A stretch of DNA of 7,206 nt, taken from Spirochaetia bacterium. Its GTDB lineage: Bacteria; Spirochaetota; Spirochaetia; PWKH01. Numbering within the stretch: position 1 is the stretch's first letter; each line of letters starts with the position of its first letter. Shown here one piece after another: positions 1-5,990 of the stretch. Location: assembly GCA_007128345.1 (NCBI GenBank), contig SKXS01000230.1:1-7206 (forward strand), in the 5' to 3' direction. A program made the position numbers and the translations under genes. The notes under the pieces are model-generated. The model was not told where the DNA came from and did not search any database. It saw only the letters and a list, made by a program, of their open reading frames with translations.

Positions 1-193
1 CAGCACCTGCAGCCGCATCCATGGCTACCTTCTCGTTGGCTGACCATTCTGAATAGATGTCTGCGTCGTAATGTGTTCCCACATTCAGTATGATCTCCGA
101 ACTAGGCGTTCCCGGATATCCTACTACCACCTCTATTCCTGCTTCATATGCACCTCGTGCAAATGCTTCATTTCCTGAAAGAATCTCTTTCAC
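1..193 (-). CDS. iorA: Indolepyruvate ferredoxin oxidoreductase alpha subunit, N-terminal part (runs off left edge)
   Basis: The first 64 codons are visible, starting at a GTG (191-193) preceded by a textbook Shine-Dalgarno, GGAGGTGAG (197-205). The peptide begins VKEILSGNEAFARGAYEAG, then has GYPGTPSSEI (residues 25-34) and YSEWSANEKVAMDAAAGA (47-64). These are the hallmark N-terminal motifs of IorA: the LSGNEA start, the GYPGTPSTEI-type loop and the EWS-NEKVA segment of the pyrimidine-binding thiamine diphosphate domain. The family oxidatively decarboxylates aryl or related 2-oxoacids to acyl-CoA with CoA and ferredoxin in the cytoplasm; it needs a small IorB subunit, which would lie beyond the edge if present. 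The gene follows the acyl-CoA synthetase stop by 30 bp on the same strand, so it is very likely co-transcribed. The motifs are seen directly; substrate range (indolepyruvate, phenylpyruvate or other) is family knowledge and not resolved here. Confidence 0.9.
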   Translation of the reverse strand, partial: MKEILSGNEAFARGAYEAGIEVVVGYPGTPSSEIILNVGTHYDADIYSEWSANEKVAMDAAAGA

Positions 194-196
194 GCG

Positions 197-205
197 CTCA
201 CCTCC
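197..205 (-). promoter_or_regulatory. Shine-Dalgarno of iorA, fixes the GTG start
   Basis: GGAGGTGAG on the minus strand ends 3 bases before the GTG at 191-193; the GGAGG core is 7 bases from it. It sits in the 30 bp gap after the upstream stop at 224-226 and decides the non-ATG start of iorA. Confidence 0.85.
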
Positions 206-223
206 AAACAGTAAATCAAATTG

Positions 224-2362
224 CTATATCAGCGACACTAACGCATCAACTGCTACGACACCGTGTCCTTTTGGCAGTATTAAAAGCGGATTGACATCAA
301 CTGCGTCAATTCTATCCGCCAAATCCAACGCCAACTCTCCCATACGTATAATAACCTCAACTAGGGCATCCAGATCCCCGGGCTTTTTCCCTCGGAACCC
401 GTCAAGCAGCGTATACCCCTTGATGGACTGCACCGCTTTCAATGCCTCTTCCCGGGTTATCGGCGGGATCATCAGCGATCGGTCCTTGAATACCTCCACC
501 ATGATCCCGCCAATCCCAAACACCACCGCCGGCCCGAAATACGGGTCGGTGATTATCCCTACAATTGCCTCGGCAACTGGTTCTTCCACCATCTGATAAC
601 ACAGCACCCCGTCAATCCTCGCATCGGGATTGTAGGCCAGCGCATTCATGACTACCTGGTCATAGGCCTGGGCAGCTTCTTCCTCATCCTTAATATGCAG
701 CTTCACTACCTTCGCTTCGGTTTTATGCTGGATATCACGTGATATCAGCTTCATCACGAGCGGAAAGCCCAGCTCGACTGCCGCTTCCAGGGCTTCCTTC
801 TTTGTTCCGCACAGCCGTTCGCGGGTCACCGGCACACCGTACGCAGAAACCAGTTTCTTGCTCTCATGCTCATTGAGCACCGTTTTTCCCTCAGGCAGAT
901 TATCGTACCGCCGGGCAGATGAAGCCTTGGCCTGTTCTGCAATTTCCACAGGCTGCTGAAGGAACTTCGCGTATCTGGACAAATGGTGCAGCGCAAGAAG
1001 TCCTTCCCTGGTTCCCTGCAGCAGCGCAACGTTTCCTGCGGAACTTACAATCTCAGATATCACGGGATCAACCCCGCTGGACTGGTTATTCAGCATCACC
1101 ACCGGCTTATCAGTTTCCCCGGCAACCGTGACCGCAGCGTGTGCGACCACTGAATACTGCTCAACCTGACGCTGGGACATGTTGGCGGGCACATCCTGGA
1201 CAACCAGCACCATGTCAATATGCTCCTGGGATGCTCCAGCCTGCACGCACTGCAGATAGGTATCCTCTATGCGTCCGCTGCCCCATGCATCCAGAGGATT
1301 GTGTATGGAGCTGTATTGAGGGAGGATGCCGGCAAGCGAGGATTTTGCCGATTCACTCCAAGGCGGAAAGCTGATGTCCAGGGATTCACTGAGATCGCCC
1401 ATGAGACTGATAACCCCGCCGGATAACGTGACCGCCACAATGCTGTTTCCCCGGGGCATGCGGTCCTTCACCTTGGAAAGGAGCTCAGCGGTCTCAAACA
1501 TCTCGTCGAGGTCGCTGACCCGGATTATACCCAGCTTATCGAAAAGAGCCTGCTGCACATCGTCGGATCCTGCCAGGGCTCCTGTATGCGCCACGGTAGC
1601 CCTTTGAGCCAGTTTGGACTTCCCCACCTTGATGAGCACAATAGGTTTGCGCTTCTCCCGCGCCTTCAGGGCAGCCTCCACAAGCTTATGTGGATTCCTA
1701 AACTGCTCAATAAACGCCAGCACTACATCGATTCCCTCATCTTCAAGCATATAGTCAATGCAGTCCGCAGCCTCTACAACAACTTCATTGCCCGTGGAGC
1801 AGATCAGTCCGAATCCGAGCCCCCTGCTGTTATTGGCAATAGCCAGGGACAGATATCCGCTCTGGGCAACCATGCCGATATTCCCTTGTATCATGTGCTT
1901 GGGAGCAGGTGCGCTATACGCGCACGTCCGGTCATTTATATTGAGAAACCCTACACAGTTCGGACCGAGAAAGAGCATCCCGTTCTGTTCGCAGAGATCA
2001 CGCAGACGAGCTTCCAGCGCTCTTCCTTCGCTGTCGGTTTCGCCGAATCCTGCAGCAAACGCCCAGCCTGCCTTTACCCCTACGGATGCAGCCTCCTCCA
2101 TGACCGGCAGCACCATCTCCTTGCCCAGCAGCACGGCAACCAGATCTATCTCATGGCCCTGTGCGGCAGCCTCAGTTAACGACGGATAGCACGGAAATCC
2201 CGCAACTGATGCGTATTTAGGGTTGATCGGTATGACTGAACCGCCAAAACCAACGGCGCGCAGGTTCTCAATCACCTGGAGCCCTGGTCCCTGCCTCTGT
2301 GAAGCTCCGACGACCGCTACAGTGCGCGGCTTGAACAATGCTGCTAACTGCTTATGATTCAT
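224..2362 (-). CDS. ADP-forming acyl-CoA synthetase (fused alpha-beta, acetate-CoA ligase/ACD type)
   Basis: A 712-residue protein with the order seen in single-chain NDP-forming acyl-CoA synthetases. A CoA-binding Rossmann domain spans about 5-140 (FKPRTVAVVGAS at 10-21, GPNCVGFLN at 133-141). A succinyl-CoA-ligase-like flavodoxin region spans about 150-460. A C-terminal ATP-grasp domain spans about 490-712. H259 in AHTGALAGSD matches the phosphohistidine of the alpha part, and H546 in SRDIQHKTEA matches the second, ATP-grasp histidine. VFGIGGIMVEVFKD (614-627) and DAVDVNP (686-692) are further ATP-grasp landmarks. The family converts acyl-CoA + ADP + Pi to acid + CoA + ATP, the energy-conserving last step of amino-acid and 2-oxoacid fermentation. 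It lies between an aminotransferase gene (30 bp upstream) and iorA (30 bp downstream), which suggests branched or aryl acyl-CoA substrates; that is inference. ATG at 2360-2362 has an AGGAG 12 bases upstream, a somewhat long spacing, but the N-terminus matches the family. The usual GG after the HKT motif is replaced (AKVV). Confidence 0.92.
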   Translation of the reverse strand: MNHKQLAALFKPRTVAVVGASQRQGPGLQVIENLRAVGFGGSVIPINPKYASVAGFPCYPSLTEAAAQGHEIDLVAVLLGKEMVLPVMEEAASVGVKAGWAFAAGFGETDSEGRALEARLRDLCEQNGMLFLGPNCVGFLNINDRTCAYSAPAPKHMIQGNIGMVAQSGYLSLAIANNSRGLGFGLICSTGNEVVVEAADCIDYMLEDEGIDVVLAFIEQFRNPHKLVEAALKAREKRKPIVLIKVGKSKLAQRATVAHTGALAGSDDVQQALFDKLGIIRVSDLDEMFETAELLSKVKDRMPRGNSIVAVTLSGGVISLMGDLSESLDISFPPWSESAKSSLAGILPQYSSIHNPLDAWGSGRIEDTYLQCVQAGASQEHIDMVLVVQDVPANMSQRQVEQYSVVAHAAVTVAGETDKPVVMLNNQSSGVDPVISEIVSSAGNVALLQGTREGLLALHHLSRYAKFLQQPVEIAEQAKASSARRYDNLPEGKTVLNEHESKKLVSAYGVPVTRERLCGTKKEALEAAVELGFPLVMKLISRDIQHKTEAKVVKLHIKDEEEAAQAYDQVVMNALAYNPDARIDGVLCYQMVEEPVAEAIVGIITDPYFGPAVVFGIGGIMVEVFKDRSLMIPPITREEALKAVQSIKGYTLLDGFRGKKPGDLDALVEVIIRMGELALDLADRIDAVDVNPLLILPKGHGVVAVDALVSLI

Positions 2363-2392
2363 GCTGCTCTATTACTCCTAGGCCACCTATGC

Positions 2393-3346
2393 TTACGACC
2401 GGGTGCTGTAGACTGGGCTCAGCCAGTGCATATAGCGCTCTTTTCGACCTTCAGCAACTGAGCGGTAAAGCTTCTGCACAGCTGTAGTGATCTTTCCTGG
2501 CTTGCCGTCGGAGACTGGGAGCCTGTCTACCGATGCCACAGGCTTTATTTCCCATCCCGTACCCACAAAGAAAACTTCATCGGCAAGGTAGAGTTCAGTT
2601 CTGTCAACAATCCGCTCTATAAAGGGAATATCCAGTTCAGTTTCAACAAGCACCTTCACCGTATCCCTGGTTACACTCTCAAGAATACCGCCGGTCACCG
2701 GCGGAGCAATAACCGTATTGTTTCTCACCAGGAGCAGGCATGCGCCCGGTCCTTCGGAAACCTTGCCGGCATCATCAAGAAGAATAGGCCAGTCATATCC
2801 GTTGACATGTGCCTCCATTGCCGCAAGCCTGCCGTTCTGGTAGTTGGAGAAAGCCTTCAGCCTCGGGGGCATGATATGATCTGATATACGCACCCATGAG
2901 CTTATACCGACGTGCAGCATGCTGTCCGGGTCCTGGTAGGCATCAAAAGGCCAGGAATCAATCACCAGTTCCGTTTCCTTCCCGGGAACAGCCTGGAGAA
3001 GCTCCCTGACCATGCCCTTCTGAAAGATATACGGACGCACATAGACACCGCATCTGTAGGTGTTTGCCCGTATCAGGTCAATGACTGCGCTGCATAGGTC
3101 ATCTTCACTGTAGGGGAAGCTGAACCGGACCATACGGATAGACTGGAGAAAACGCTGCATATGCTCCCGCATGCGGAAGAGATACAGCTGCTGCTCATCG
3201 TCATTCCAATAGGCCTTGATTCCTTCAAACACCCCAGCAACCGAGGCGTGCCCGACTGAGTTCACGTGAATCAGCGCATCGCCCCATGGGATAATATCTC
3301 CGTTTCTCCAGATATAATCCGCAACTTCTTCAGAATAGATAGCCAT
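2393..3346 (-). CDS. ilvE: Branched-chain-type aminotransferase (class IV, PLP-dependent)
   Basis: A 317-residue fold-type IV aminotransferase. From the chosen start it reads MAIYSEEVADYIWRNG, then GVFEGIKAY (about 38-46) and LFRMREHMQRF (about 56-66). The PLP lysine is K164 in RLKAFSNYQNGRLA. Also seen are SEGPGACLLLV (197-207), the phosphate-binding GGILESVTRDTV (219-230) and FFVGTGWEIKPV (259-270). These fit the IlvE/BCAT branch better than D-amino-acid transaminase. It would transfer the amino group of a hydrophobic amino acid to 2-oxoglutarate, giving a 2-oxoacid for the IOR encoded two genes downstream. The reading frame stays open up to an ATG at 3421, but that is rejected: the ATG at 3344-3346 has GGGAG 10 bases upstream, the family N-terminus starts here, and a good promoter (-35 at 3435-3440, -10 at 3412-3417) would start the transcript downstream of 3421. 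Tryptophan in GTGWE, where BCATs usually have a small residue, may mark an unusual substrate. First gene of the operon. Confidence 0.9.
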   Translation of the reverse strand: MAIYSEEVADYIWRNGDIIPWGDALIHVNSVGHASVAGVFEGIKAYWNDDEQQLYLFRMREHMQRFLQSIRMVRFSFPYSEDDLCSAVIDLIRANTYRCGVYVRPYIFQKGMVRELLQAVPGKETELVIDSWPFDAYQDPDSMLHVGISSWVRISDHIMPPRLKAFSNYQNGRLAAMEAHVNGYDWPILLDDAGKVSEGPGACLLLVRNNTVIAPPVTGGILESVTRDTVKVLVETELDIPFIERIVDRTELYLADEVFFVGTGWEIKPVASVDRLPVSDGKPGKITTAVQKLYRSVAEGRKERYMHWLSPVYSTRS

Positions 3347-3377
3347 ACCTGCTGCTCTCCCGGATGTATACTCATTA

Positions 3378-3394
3378 GTTTCATATTGCGAAAC
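3378..3394. promoter_or_regulatory. Operator-like palindrome C, upstream of the aminotransferase gene
   Basis: GTTTCATATTGCGAAAC is a 17 bp imperfect palindrome (GTTTC outer arms fully paired with GAAAC, plus the inner A/T pair). It begins 17 bases downstream of the predicted -10 box of the aminotransferase promoter, so it lies at about +12 to +28, where a bound dimer would block transcription. It shares the core TTTCAY-WW-TGCGAA with two sites before the hydrolase gene (5206-5220 and 5072-5085). The shape resembles operators of dimeric repressors such as the IclR family; the actual regulator is unknown. Confidence 0.6.
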
Positions 3395-3411
3395 AATATT
3401 CCACTTGCACA

Positions 3412-3440
3412 ACCATACCATCTTCTTTTATATTAGTCAA
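3412..3440 (-). promoter_or_regulatory. Sigma-70-type promoter of the aminotransferase operon
   Basis: On the minus strand, TTGACT (3435-3440) is followed after 17 bases by TATGGT (3412-3417). The predicted transcript starts near 3405, giving a leader of about 60 bases before the ATG at 3346. No terminator-like hairpin separates this promoter from the DUF3830 stop at 3490, so some readthrough from the upstream operon is possible. Confidence 0.6.
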
Positions 3441-3489
3441 ACAAAAAATTCCTAATTACCCATGTCCTCAATCCCAAAAGCTATGCCCG

Positions 3490-3963
3490 TCAGCCGCGCT
3501 GGATCCGTATCATTTTTCTGCCTTCGCTCTGGCATCGTGCGCAGACAGCGGCGAACGCGTCCAGGTTCTCAACGATCATGCCGAAGCGGTTACTGGGCCG
3601 CCAGCCAACCGGCAGAAGGAGCCGGCTGTCCCTTCCGTAAAATATCCCGAAATCATAGACGGGGTTGGGATTTCCCTGCCACTGGTAGGGCTGGTATCCG
3701 TTCCATATCAGGTCGCCGGGTATGGGAACGACCGTCTGATTCTCGGGAGGAACCTTGAGCCCTTCATCGTCGGGAAACCGTCCATGGGGAATAGGAAAGG
3801 AGATCTCCCTTCCCGTCCACATGGCATGAATGCCCAGGCCCTCAACAGGCTCTTCAAGAAGATCCCAAATACACTGGGCAGTCTTCGGCGCCTGATCAAA
3901 GAGCAGCACTGCTTTACATGCAACCTGCTCTTCCGTAAAGGAAATCGTAATCATCTTGTTCAC
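3490..3963 (-). CDS. DUF3830 family cyclophilin-like protein
   Basis: A 157-residue protein from a GTG start (3961-3963). That GTG overlaps the TGA stop of the hydrolase gene in GTGA, with GGAGGAG eight bases upstream, so it is translationally coupled. An upstream in-frame ATG (3993) would overlap the neighbour by 34 bp and is less likely; the internal ATG at residue 4 is too far from the SD. Family marks: an N-terminal strand then APKTAQCIWDLL (25-36), MWTGREISFPIP (48-59), ENQTVVPIPGDLIW (74-87), YDFGIFYG (103-110), LLLPVGWRPSNRF (115-127) and a final helix. This matches DUF3830, small beta-rich proteins with a predicted cyclophilin-like fold and no established reaction. No signal peptide or membrane segment is seen. 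Its strict pairing with a putative hydrolase suggests a role in the same conversion; that is inference. Confidence 0.8.
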   Translation of the reverse strand: MNKMITISFTEEQVACKAVLLFDQAPKTAQCIWDLLEEPVEGLGIHAMWTGREISFPIPHGRFPDDEGLKVPPENQTVVPIPGDLIWNGYQPYQWQGNPNPVYDFGIFYGRDSRLLLPVGWRPSNRFGMIVENLDAFAAVCARCQSEGRKMIRIQRG

Positions 3964-5006
3964 TGCTGCTTCTCCTCCCTGATCGGGAAACATTCCGGAT
4001 CCATCGGCTCAAGACCGAGAATTTTCTCAGGATTTGTCTTAACCATGGTCCTCACATCCTGAGGCGAAACACCAAGGTCAAGCATCATCGAGATAAACTG
4101 CCTAAGCCCCTCTACCGGGGTGGAAAGGGCATACCTCCCGAAGTCCGTCACCATCACCAAATGCTCAGCTCCGAAGGCTGCCACCTGATCAGCCACTACC
4201 CGGATGCCTCCTGTAGCCGGCTGATCCATGCCTTCATCAATGGAGGCATACTCTTTTTCCACATAATAGTGGGTCAGGGGAATCATCTGCGCGGCCGTAT
4301 AGGCGCCCAGGGAGTGTTCAATAAAGGCTCCTTTGCTCACCATGTACTCAAGCTGCTCCATGGTGGATATCTTCGTCACGGAACTGGACACAACTATCTT
4401 CTCATACCCGTACCGCTCCTTGAGGTCGCACAGCCTCATCGCCTCCTCAGCAGAGACGTGACCGGTATCCATATAGACATGAGGATGATCCGCGATCAGC
4501 TTGAGTATCTCATCAAGCTCCTCTCCCGGGTCCTCGTCAACAGGTATCCTGATAGACCGCTCCAGCTCCTCCTTCCTGAATTTCGGATAAATCTCTGAAA
4601 GGGGCTTGAAGGATCCGTCAATAATTCTTCCCTCCCTTGACGCCTGGTAATGAGTTGAGTGAGTTCCAAACGAAATATACTTCGCTCCGTCCCCGTAGTA
4701 GAGCGCGGTCTTCACCGCCCGGGGATTCATTCCCCCGTAGACGGTATTCAGCGCAAGACCGCCGAAAACGGTGAAGTTCTCTACATGGCGGTTTGTCAGC
4801 CAGGTATATCCGTTGCTCATCTCAAACACATCGACAATGGTGTAGGCGCGCATGCCTGCCTCCCTGGCCTCCAGGGCGCATTCAATTGAATCCTGCCGTC
4901 TCGGACTGCTGAAGAGATGGGGACCGACATGCACATGCAAATCTACTGCACCCCGAAGCAGCTCCTTTGACAGCTCAAGAGATCTTCCTTCCTGCAAAGC
5001 TTCCAT
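3960..5006 (-). CDS. DUF6282-type putative metal-dependent hydrolase (amidohydrolase/PHP-like)
   Basis: A 348-residue protein beginning MEALQEGRSLELSKELL. The early DLHVHVGP motif (D22, H24, H26) is the first metal-binding strand of TIM-barrel metallohydrolases. Later landmarks are GGLALNTVYGGMNP (82-95), MDTGHVSAEEA (179-189, H183), KGAFIEHSLGA (225-235), MVTDFGR (285-291, D288) and VKTNPEKILGL (322-332), the C-terminal TNP-ILGL ending common to amidohydrolase-like proteins. I recognise this as the DUF6282 family, whose substrate is unknown. The start at 5004-5006 is chosen for GGGAGG four bases upstream; the frame is open to a GTG at 5045 that has no SD. A helical segment with VDEDPGEELDEI (156-167) precedes the TGH strand. 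First gene of a two-gene operon with DUF3830, behind tandem promoters carrying operator-like sites. Family call fairly sure; any chemistry beyond metal-dependent hydrolysis would be a guess. Confidence 0.8.
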   Translation of the reverse strand: MEALQEGRSLELSKELLRGAVDLHVHVGPHLFSSPRRQDSIECALEAREAGMRAYTIVDVFEMSNGYTWLTNRHVENFTVFGGLALNTVYGGMNPRAVKTALYYGDGAKYISFGTHSTHYQASREGRIIDGSFKPLSEIYPKFRKEELERSIRIPVDEDPGEELDEILKLIADHPHVYMDTGHVSAEEAMRLCDLKERYGYEKIVVSSSVTKISTMEQLEYMVSKGAFIEHSLGAYTAAQMIPLTHYYVEKEYASIDEGMDQPATGGIRVVADQVAAFGAEHLVMVTDFGRYALSTPVEGLRQFISMMLDLGVSPQDVRTMVKTNPEKILGLEPMDPECFPIREEKQQ

Positions 5007-5071
5007 TCTTCCTCCCTGATAACGTGCGGTAAGCTCAGCCTGCACGTATAGCTCTGGTTATTTTTCTTTAG

Positions 5072-5085
5072 TTTCACTATGCGGT
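5072..5085. promoter_or_regulatory. Operator-like site B, downstream of the proximal hydrolase promoter
   Basis: TTTCACTATGCGGT on the plus strand matches the left half and centre of the other two sites (TTTCAC, TATGCG) but its right arm is degraded (GGTTT instead of GAAAC). It starts about 13 bases downstream of the -10 at 5099-5104, the same kind of placement as sites A and C. It is the weakest of the three. Confidence 0.4.
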
Positions 5086-5098
5086 TTTGTGTTTTGAT

Positions 5099-5128
5099 AT
5101 CATACATCAGCAGATGCGGATTTGTCAA
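5099..5128 (-). promoter_or_regulatory. Proximal sigma-70 promoter (P1) of the hydrolase operon
   Basis: Minus strand: TTGACA, a perfect -35 (5123-5128), 18 bases, then TATGAT (5099-5104, five of six). The predicted start is near 5092, giving a leader of about 86 bases to the ATG at 5006. Confidence 0.7.
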
Positions 5129-5193
5129 ATACAAGCTTGCCTCTGCGGAGGCCCGCAGACGGTTCTCCTTTGCAGCAGTTTGGCAAGGCGCAT
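5125..5193 (-). CDS. Possible 22-residue leader peptide in the distal hydrolase transcript
   Basis: A short frame from ATG 5191-5193 to TGA 5125-5127 encodes a basic peptide starting MRLAKLLQRRTVC. AGGTGA (5199-5204) lies five bases upstream of the ATG. It would be translated only from promoter P2, and its SD falls in the right arm of an RNA stem formed by 5215-5221 and 5196-5202, so it could be occluded. There is no homology that I recognise; it may be chance. Confidence 0.15.
   Translation of the reverse strand: MRLAKLLQRRTVCGPPQRQACI
5142..5159. repeat. GC-rich inverted repeat upstream of P1
   Basis: TCTGCGG (5142-5148) and CCGCAGA (5153-5159) pair perfectly around the four bases AGGC. 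It lies 14 bp behind the -35 of P1 and inside the P2 transcript, so it could act as a protein site on DNA or as a leader hairpin. No T-run follows on either strand, so it is not a standard terminator. Confidence 0.5.
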
Positions 5194-5195
5194 GA

Positions 5196-5221
5196 ATTTC
5201 ACCTAGTTCGCATTGTGAAAT
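5196..5221. promoter_or_regulatory. Operator-like palindrome A with an overlapping wider inverted repeat
   Basis: The core GTTCGCATTGTGAAA (5206-5220; minus strand TTTCACAATGCGAAC) matches sites B and C. It begins about 19 bases downstream of the -10 of promoter P2. A second, wider inverted repeat overlaps it: ATTTCAC (5196-5202) and GTGAAAT (5215-5221), 12 bases apart. The site is also about 50 bases upstream of the candidate plus-strand promoter, so one bound protein could act on both directions. Confidence 0.55.
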
Positions 5222-5239
5222 ACAAAACTGCATCAGCAT

Positions 5240-5269
5240 ATCATAGGTTTTTATTTTATTTTATGTCAT
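5240..5269 (-). promoter_or_regulatory. Distal sigma-70 promoter (P2) of the hydrolase operon
   Basis: Minus strand: ATGACA (5264-5269, five of six to TTGACA), 18 bases, then TATGAT (5240-5245). Spacing and -10 are identical to P1. The predicted start is near 5233, giving a leader of roughly 225 bases that would carry the GC-rich hairpin and the possible leader ORF. Confidence 0.5.
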
Positions 5270-5278
5270 ATATATAAT
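5250..5278 (+). promoter_or_regulatory. Candidate promoter for the PPC-epimerase pair
   Basis: A perfect TATAAT (5273-5278) has only a weak -35, TTTATT (5250-5255), 17 bases upstream. It overlaps P2 on the other strand, so the two may compete. The leader would be about 100 bases. The region is AT-rich, so a chance match is possible. Confidence 0.3.
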
Positions 5279-5384
5279 ACTATCCTAATCTACATCTAAA
5301 CGCAAAATAACATCTGCACCGCCTTGACGAAAACCAACAGCCGTGATACCAAGAACTATATCCATTGAGAAAGAGGCATAGCAT

Positions 5385-5933
5385 ATGACTACAAAAAACC
5401 GTTGGGAAATGCCGGCAGAATTTGAAAGCCAGTACTACTGTGTAGAGGCAAAAAGAGGAAGGGAATTTATTCTGAGACTTCCCCATGAATCAGATCCTGT
5501 AAAGGCAATTGCGCATTTTGCAAAGGAGAAGAATATCCGTTTCGGCAAAGTACATGCCGCGTACATGGGTGCCTTCCGTCCGGCAAGGTTCCTCATGTGG
5601 GCTCCGGATACGGCAAATCCGGACAACTGGCATAATGAATCAGTTGCGGAAATCCAGAATCTGAACATGCTGCTCTCCTGCGCCGGCCAGATCGGCATTA
5701 AGAAGAATTACGAGGGAACAGAGGAATCCTTTGTGGCCCTGCATTTTGTGACAGGCGGAGCCTGGGATGTACCCACTATCGGTGGGCACCTGGTTGAAGG
5801 AACAAAGACATGCGGTGTCATGGCTTTCTATGTTACGGAAATTCTTGGTATTGATGTGCTTCTGCCGTCTCCGGAAGAGGGAATGAAGCATGGGGATTTC
5901 CCGGAGAACTGGTACAAGGAAATTGACGCGTAG
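5385..5933 (+). CDS. Standalone PPC (DUF296) domain protein
   Basis: A 182-residue protein whose centre is a PPC/DUF296 fold: GREFILRLPHESDPVKAI (25-42), IRFGKVHAAYMGAF (51-64), IQNLNMLLSCAGQIGI (90-105), SFVALHFVTGG (115-125) and TIGGHLVEGT (131-140). H120 and H135 in the LHF and GGHL segments correspond to conserved positions often seen as metal ligands in prokaryotic members. In plants the domain follows AT-hooks; here there is none, and no other DNA-binding motif, so a role as a transcription factor is not supported. Prokaryotic members are small, mostly uncharacterised proteins. An N-terminal extension (1-24) and an acidic-to-basic tail (162-182) flank the domain. The ATG at 5385 follows AGAGG by eight bases. 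It is first in a plus-strand pair with the epimerase, 87 bp apart, and divergent from the hydrolase operon. Confidence 0.8.
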   Translation: MTTKNRWEMPAEFESQYYCVEAKRGREFILRLPHESDPVKAIAHFAKEKNIRFGKVHAAYMGAFRPARFLMWAPDTANPDNWHNESVAEIQNLNMLLSCAGQIGIKKNYEGTEESFVALHFVTGGAWDVPTIGGHLVEGTKTCGVMAFYVTEILGIDVLLPSPEEGMKHGDFPENWYKEIDA

Positions 5934-5990
5934 GCATGCTGCCTGGAAGATAGAAATATTTCACCAAAAAAGGCATGTATTGATGCAGCC

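Larger units (their letters stand above)
5007..5384. promoter_or_regulatory. 378 bp divergent control region between the hydrolase and PPC genes
   Basis: No convincing gene lies here. It holds two minus-strand promoters toward the hydrolase, two operator-like palindromes, a GC-rich inverted repeat, a possible 22-codon leader ORF and a weaker plus-strand promoter toward the PPC gene. The part around 5245-5280 is markedly AT-rich. A 98-codon open frame on the minus strand (4943-5239) overlaps the hydrolase gene and lacks an SD, so it is not called. Confidence 0.7.

Noticed and set aside
90..596. 168-codon plus-strand frame across the iorA/synthetase junction
   Set aside because: It is antisense to two recognised genes and has biased Ser/Thr/Pro content expected of a reverse shadow.
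1586..2189. Long plus-strand open frames opposite the acyl-CoA synthetase
   Set aside because: They encode low-similarity, proline- and serine-rich or mixed peptides and lie antisense to a fully supported gene; typical shadow frames.
3396..3420. Sigma-54-like GG...GC element upstream of the aminotransferase
   Set aside because: The GG-to-GC spacing is one base short of the required distance, and a good sigma-70 promoter overlaps it.
3347..3421. N-terminal 25-residue extension of the aminotransferase from the ATG at 3421
   Set aside because: The extension matches nothing in the family, has a poor SD, and contains the -10 box and predicted start site of the operon promoter.
5007..5045. GTG start at 5045 for the hydrolase (13 extra residues)
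   Set aside because: No SD precedes it, while GGGAGG lies just before the ATG at 5006 and is itself inside this extension.
5324..5352. Possible plus-strand promoter TTGACG ... TACCAA before the PPC gene
   Set aside because: The -10 matches only three of six; the TATAAT at 5273-5278 is a better, though still weak, candidate.
5953..5962. Perfect 10 bp palindrome GAAATATTTC between the PPC and epimerase genes
   Set aside because: The arms are in the opposite order to the TTTC...GAAA operator sites and no promoter is near; likely chance in an AT-rich gap.
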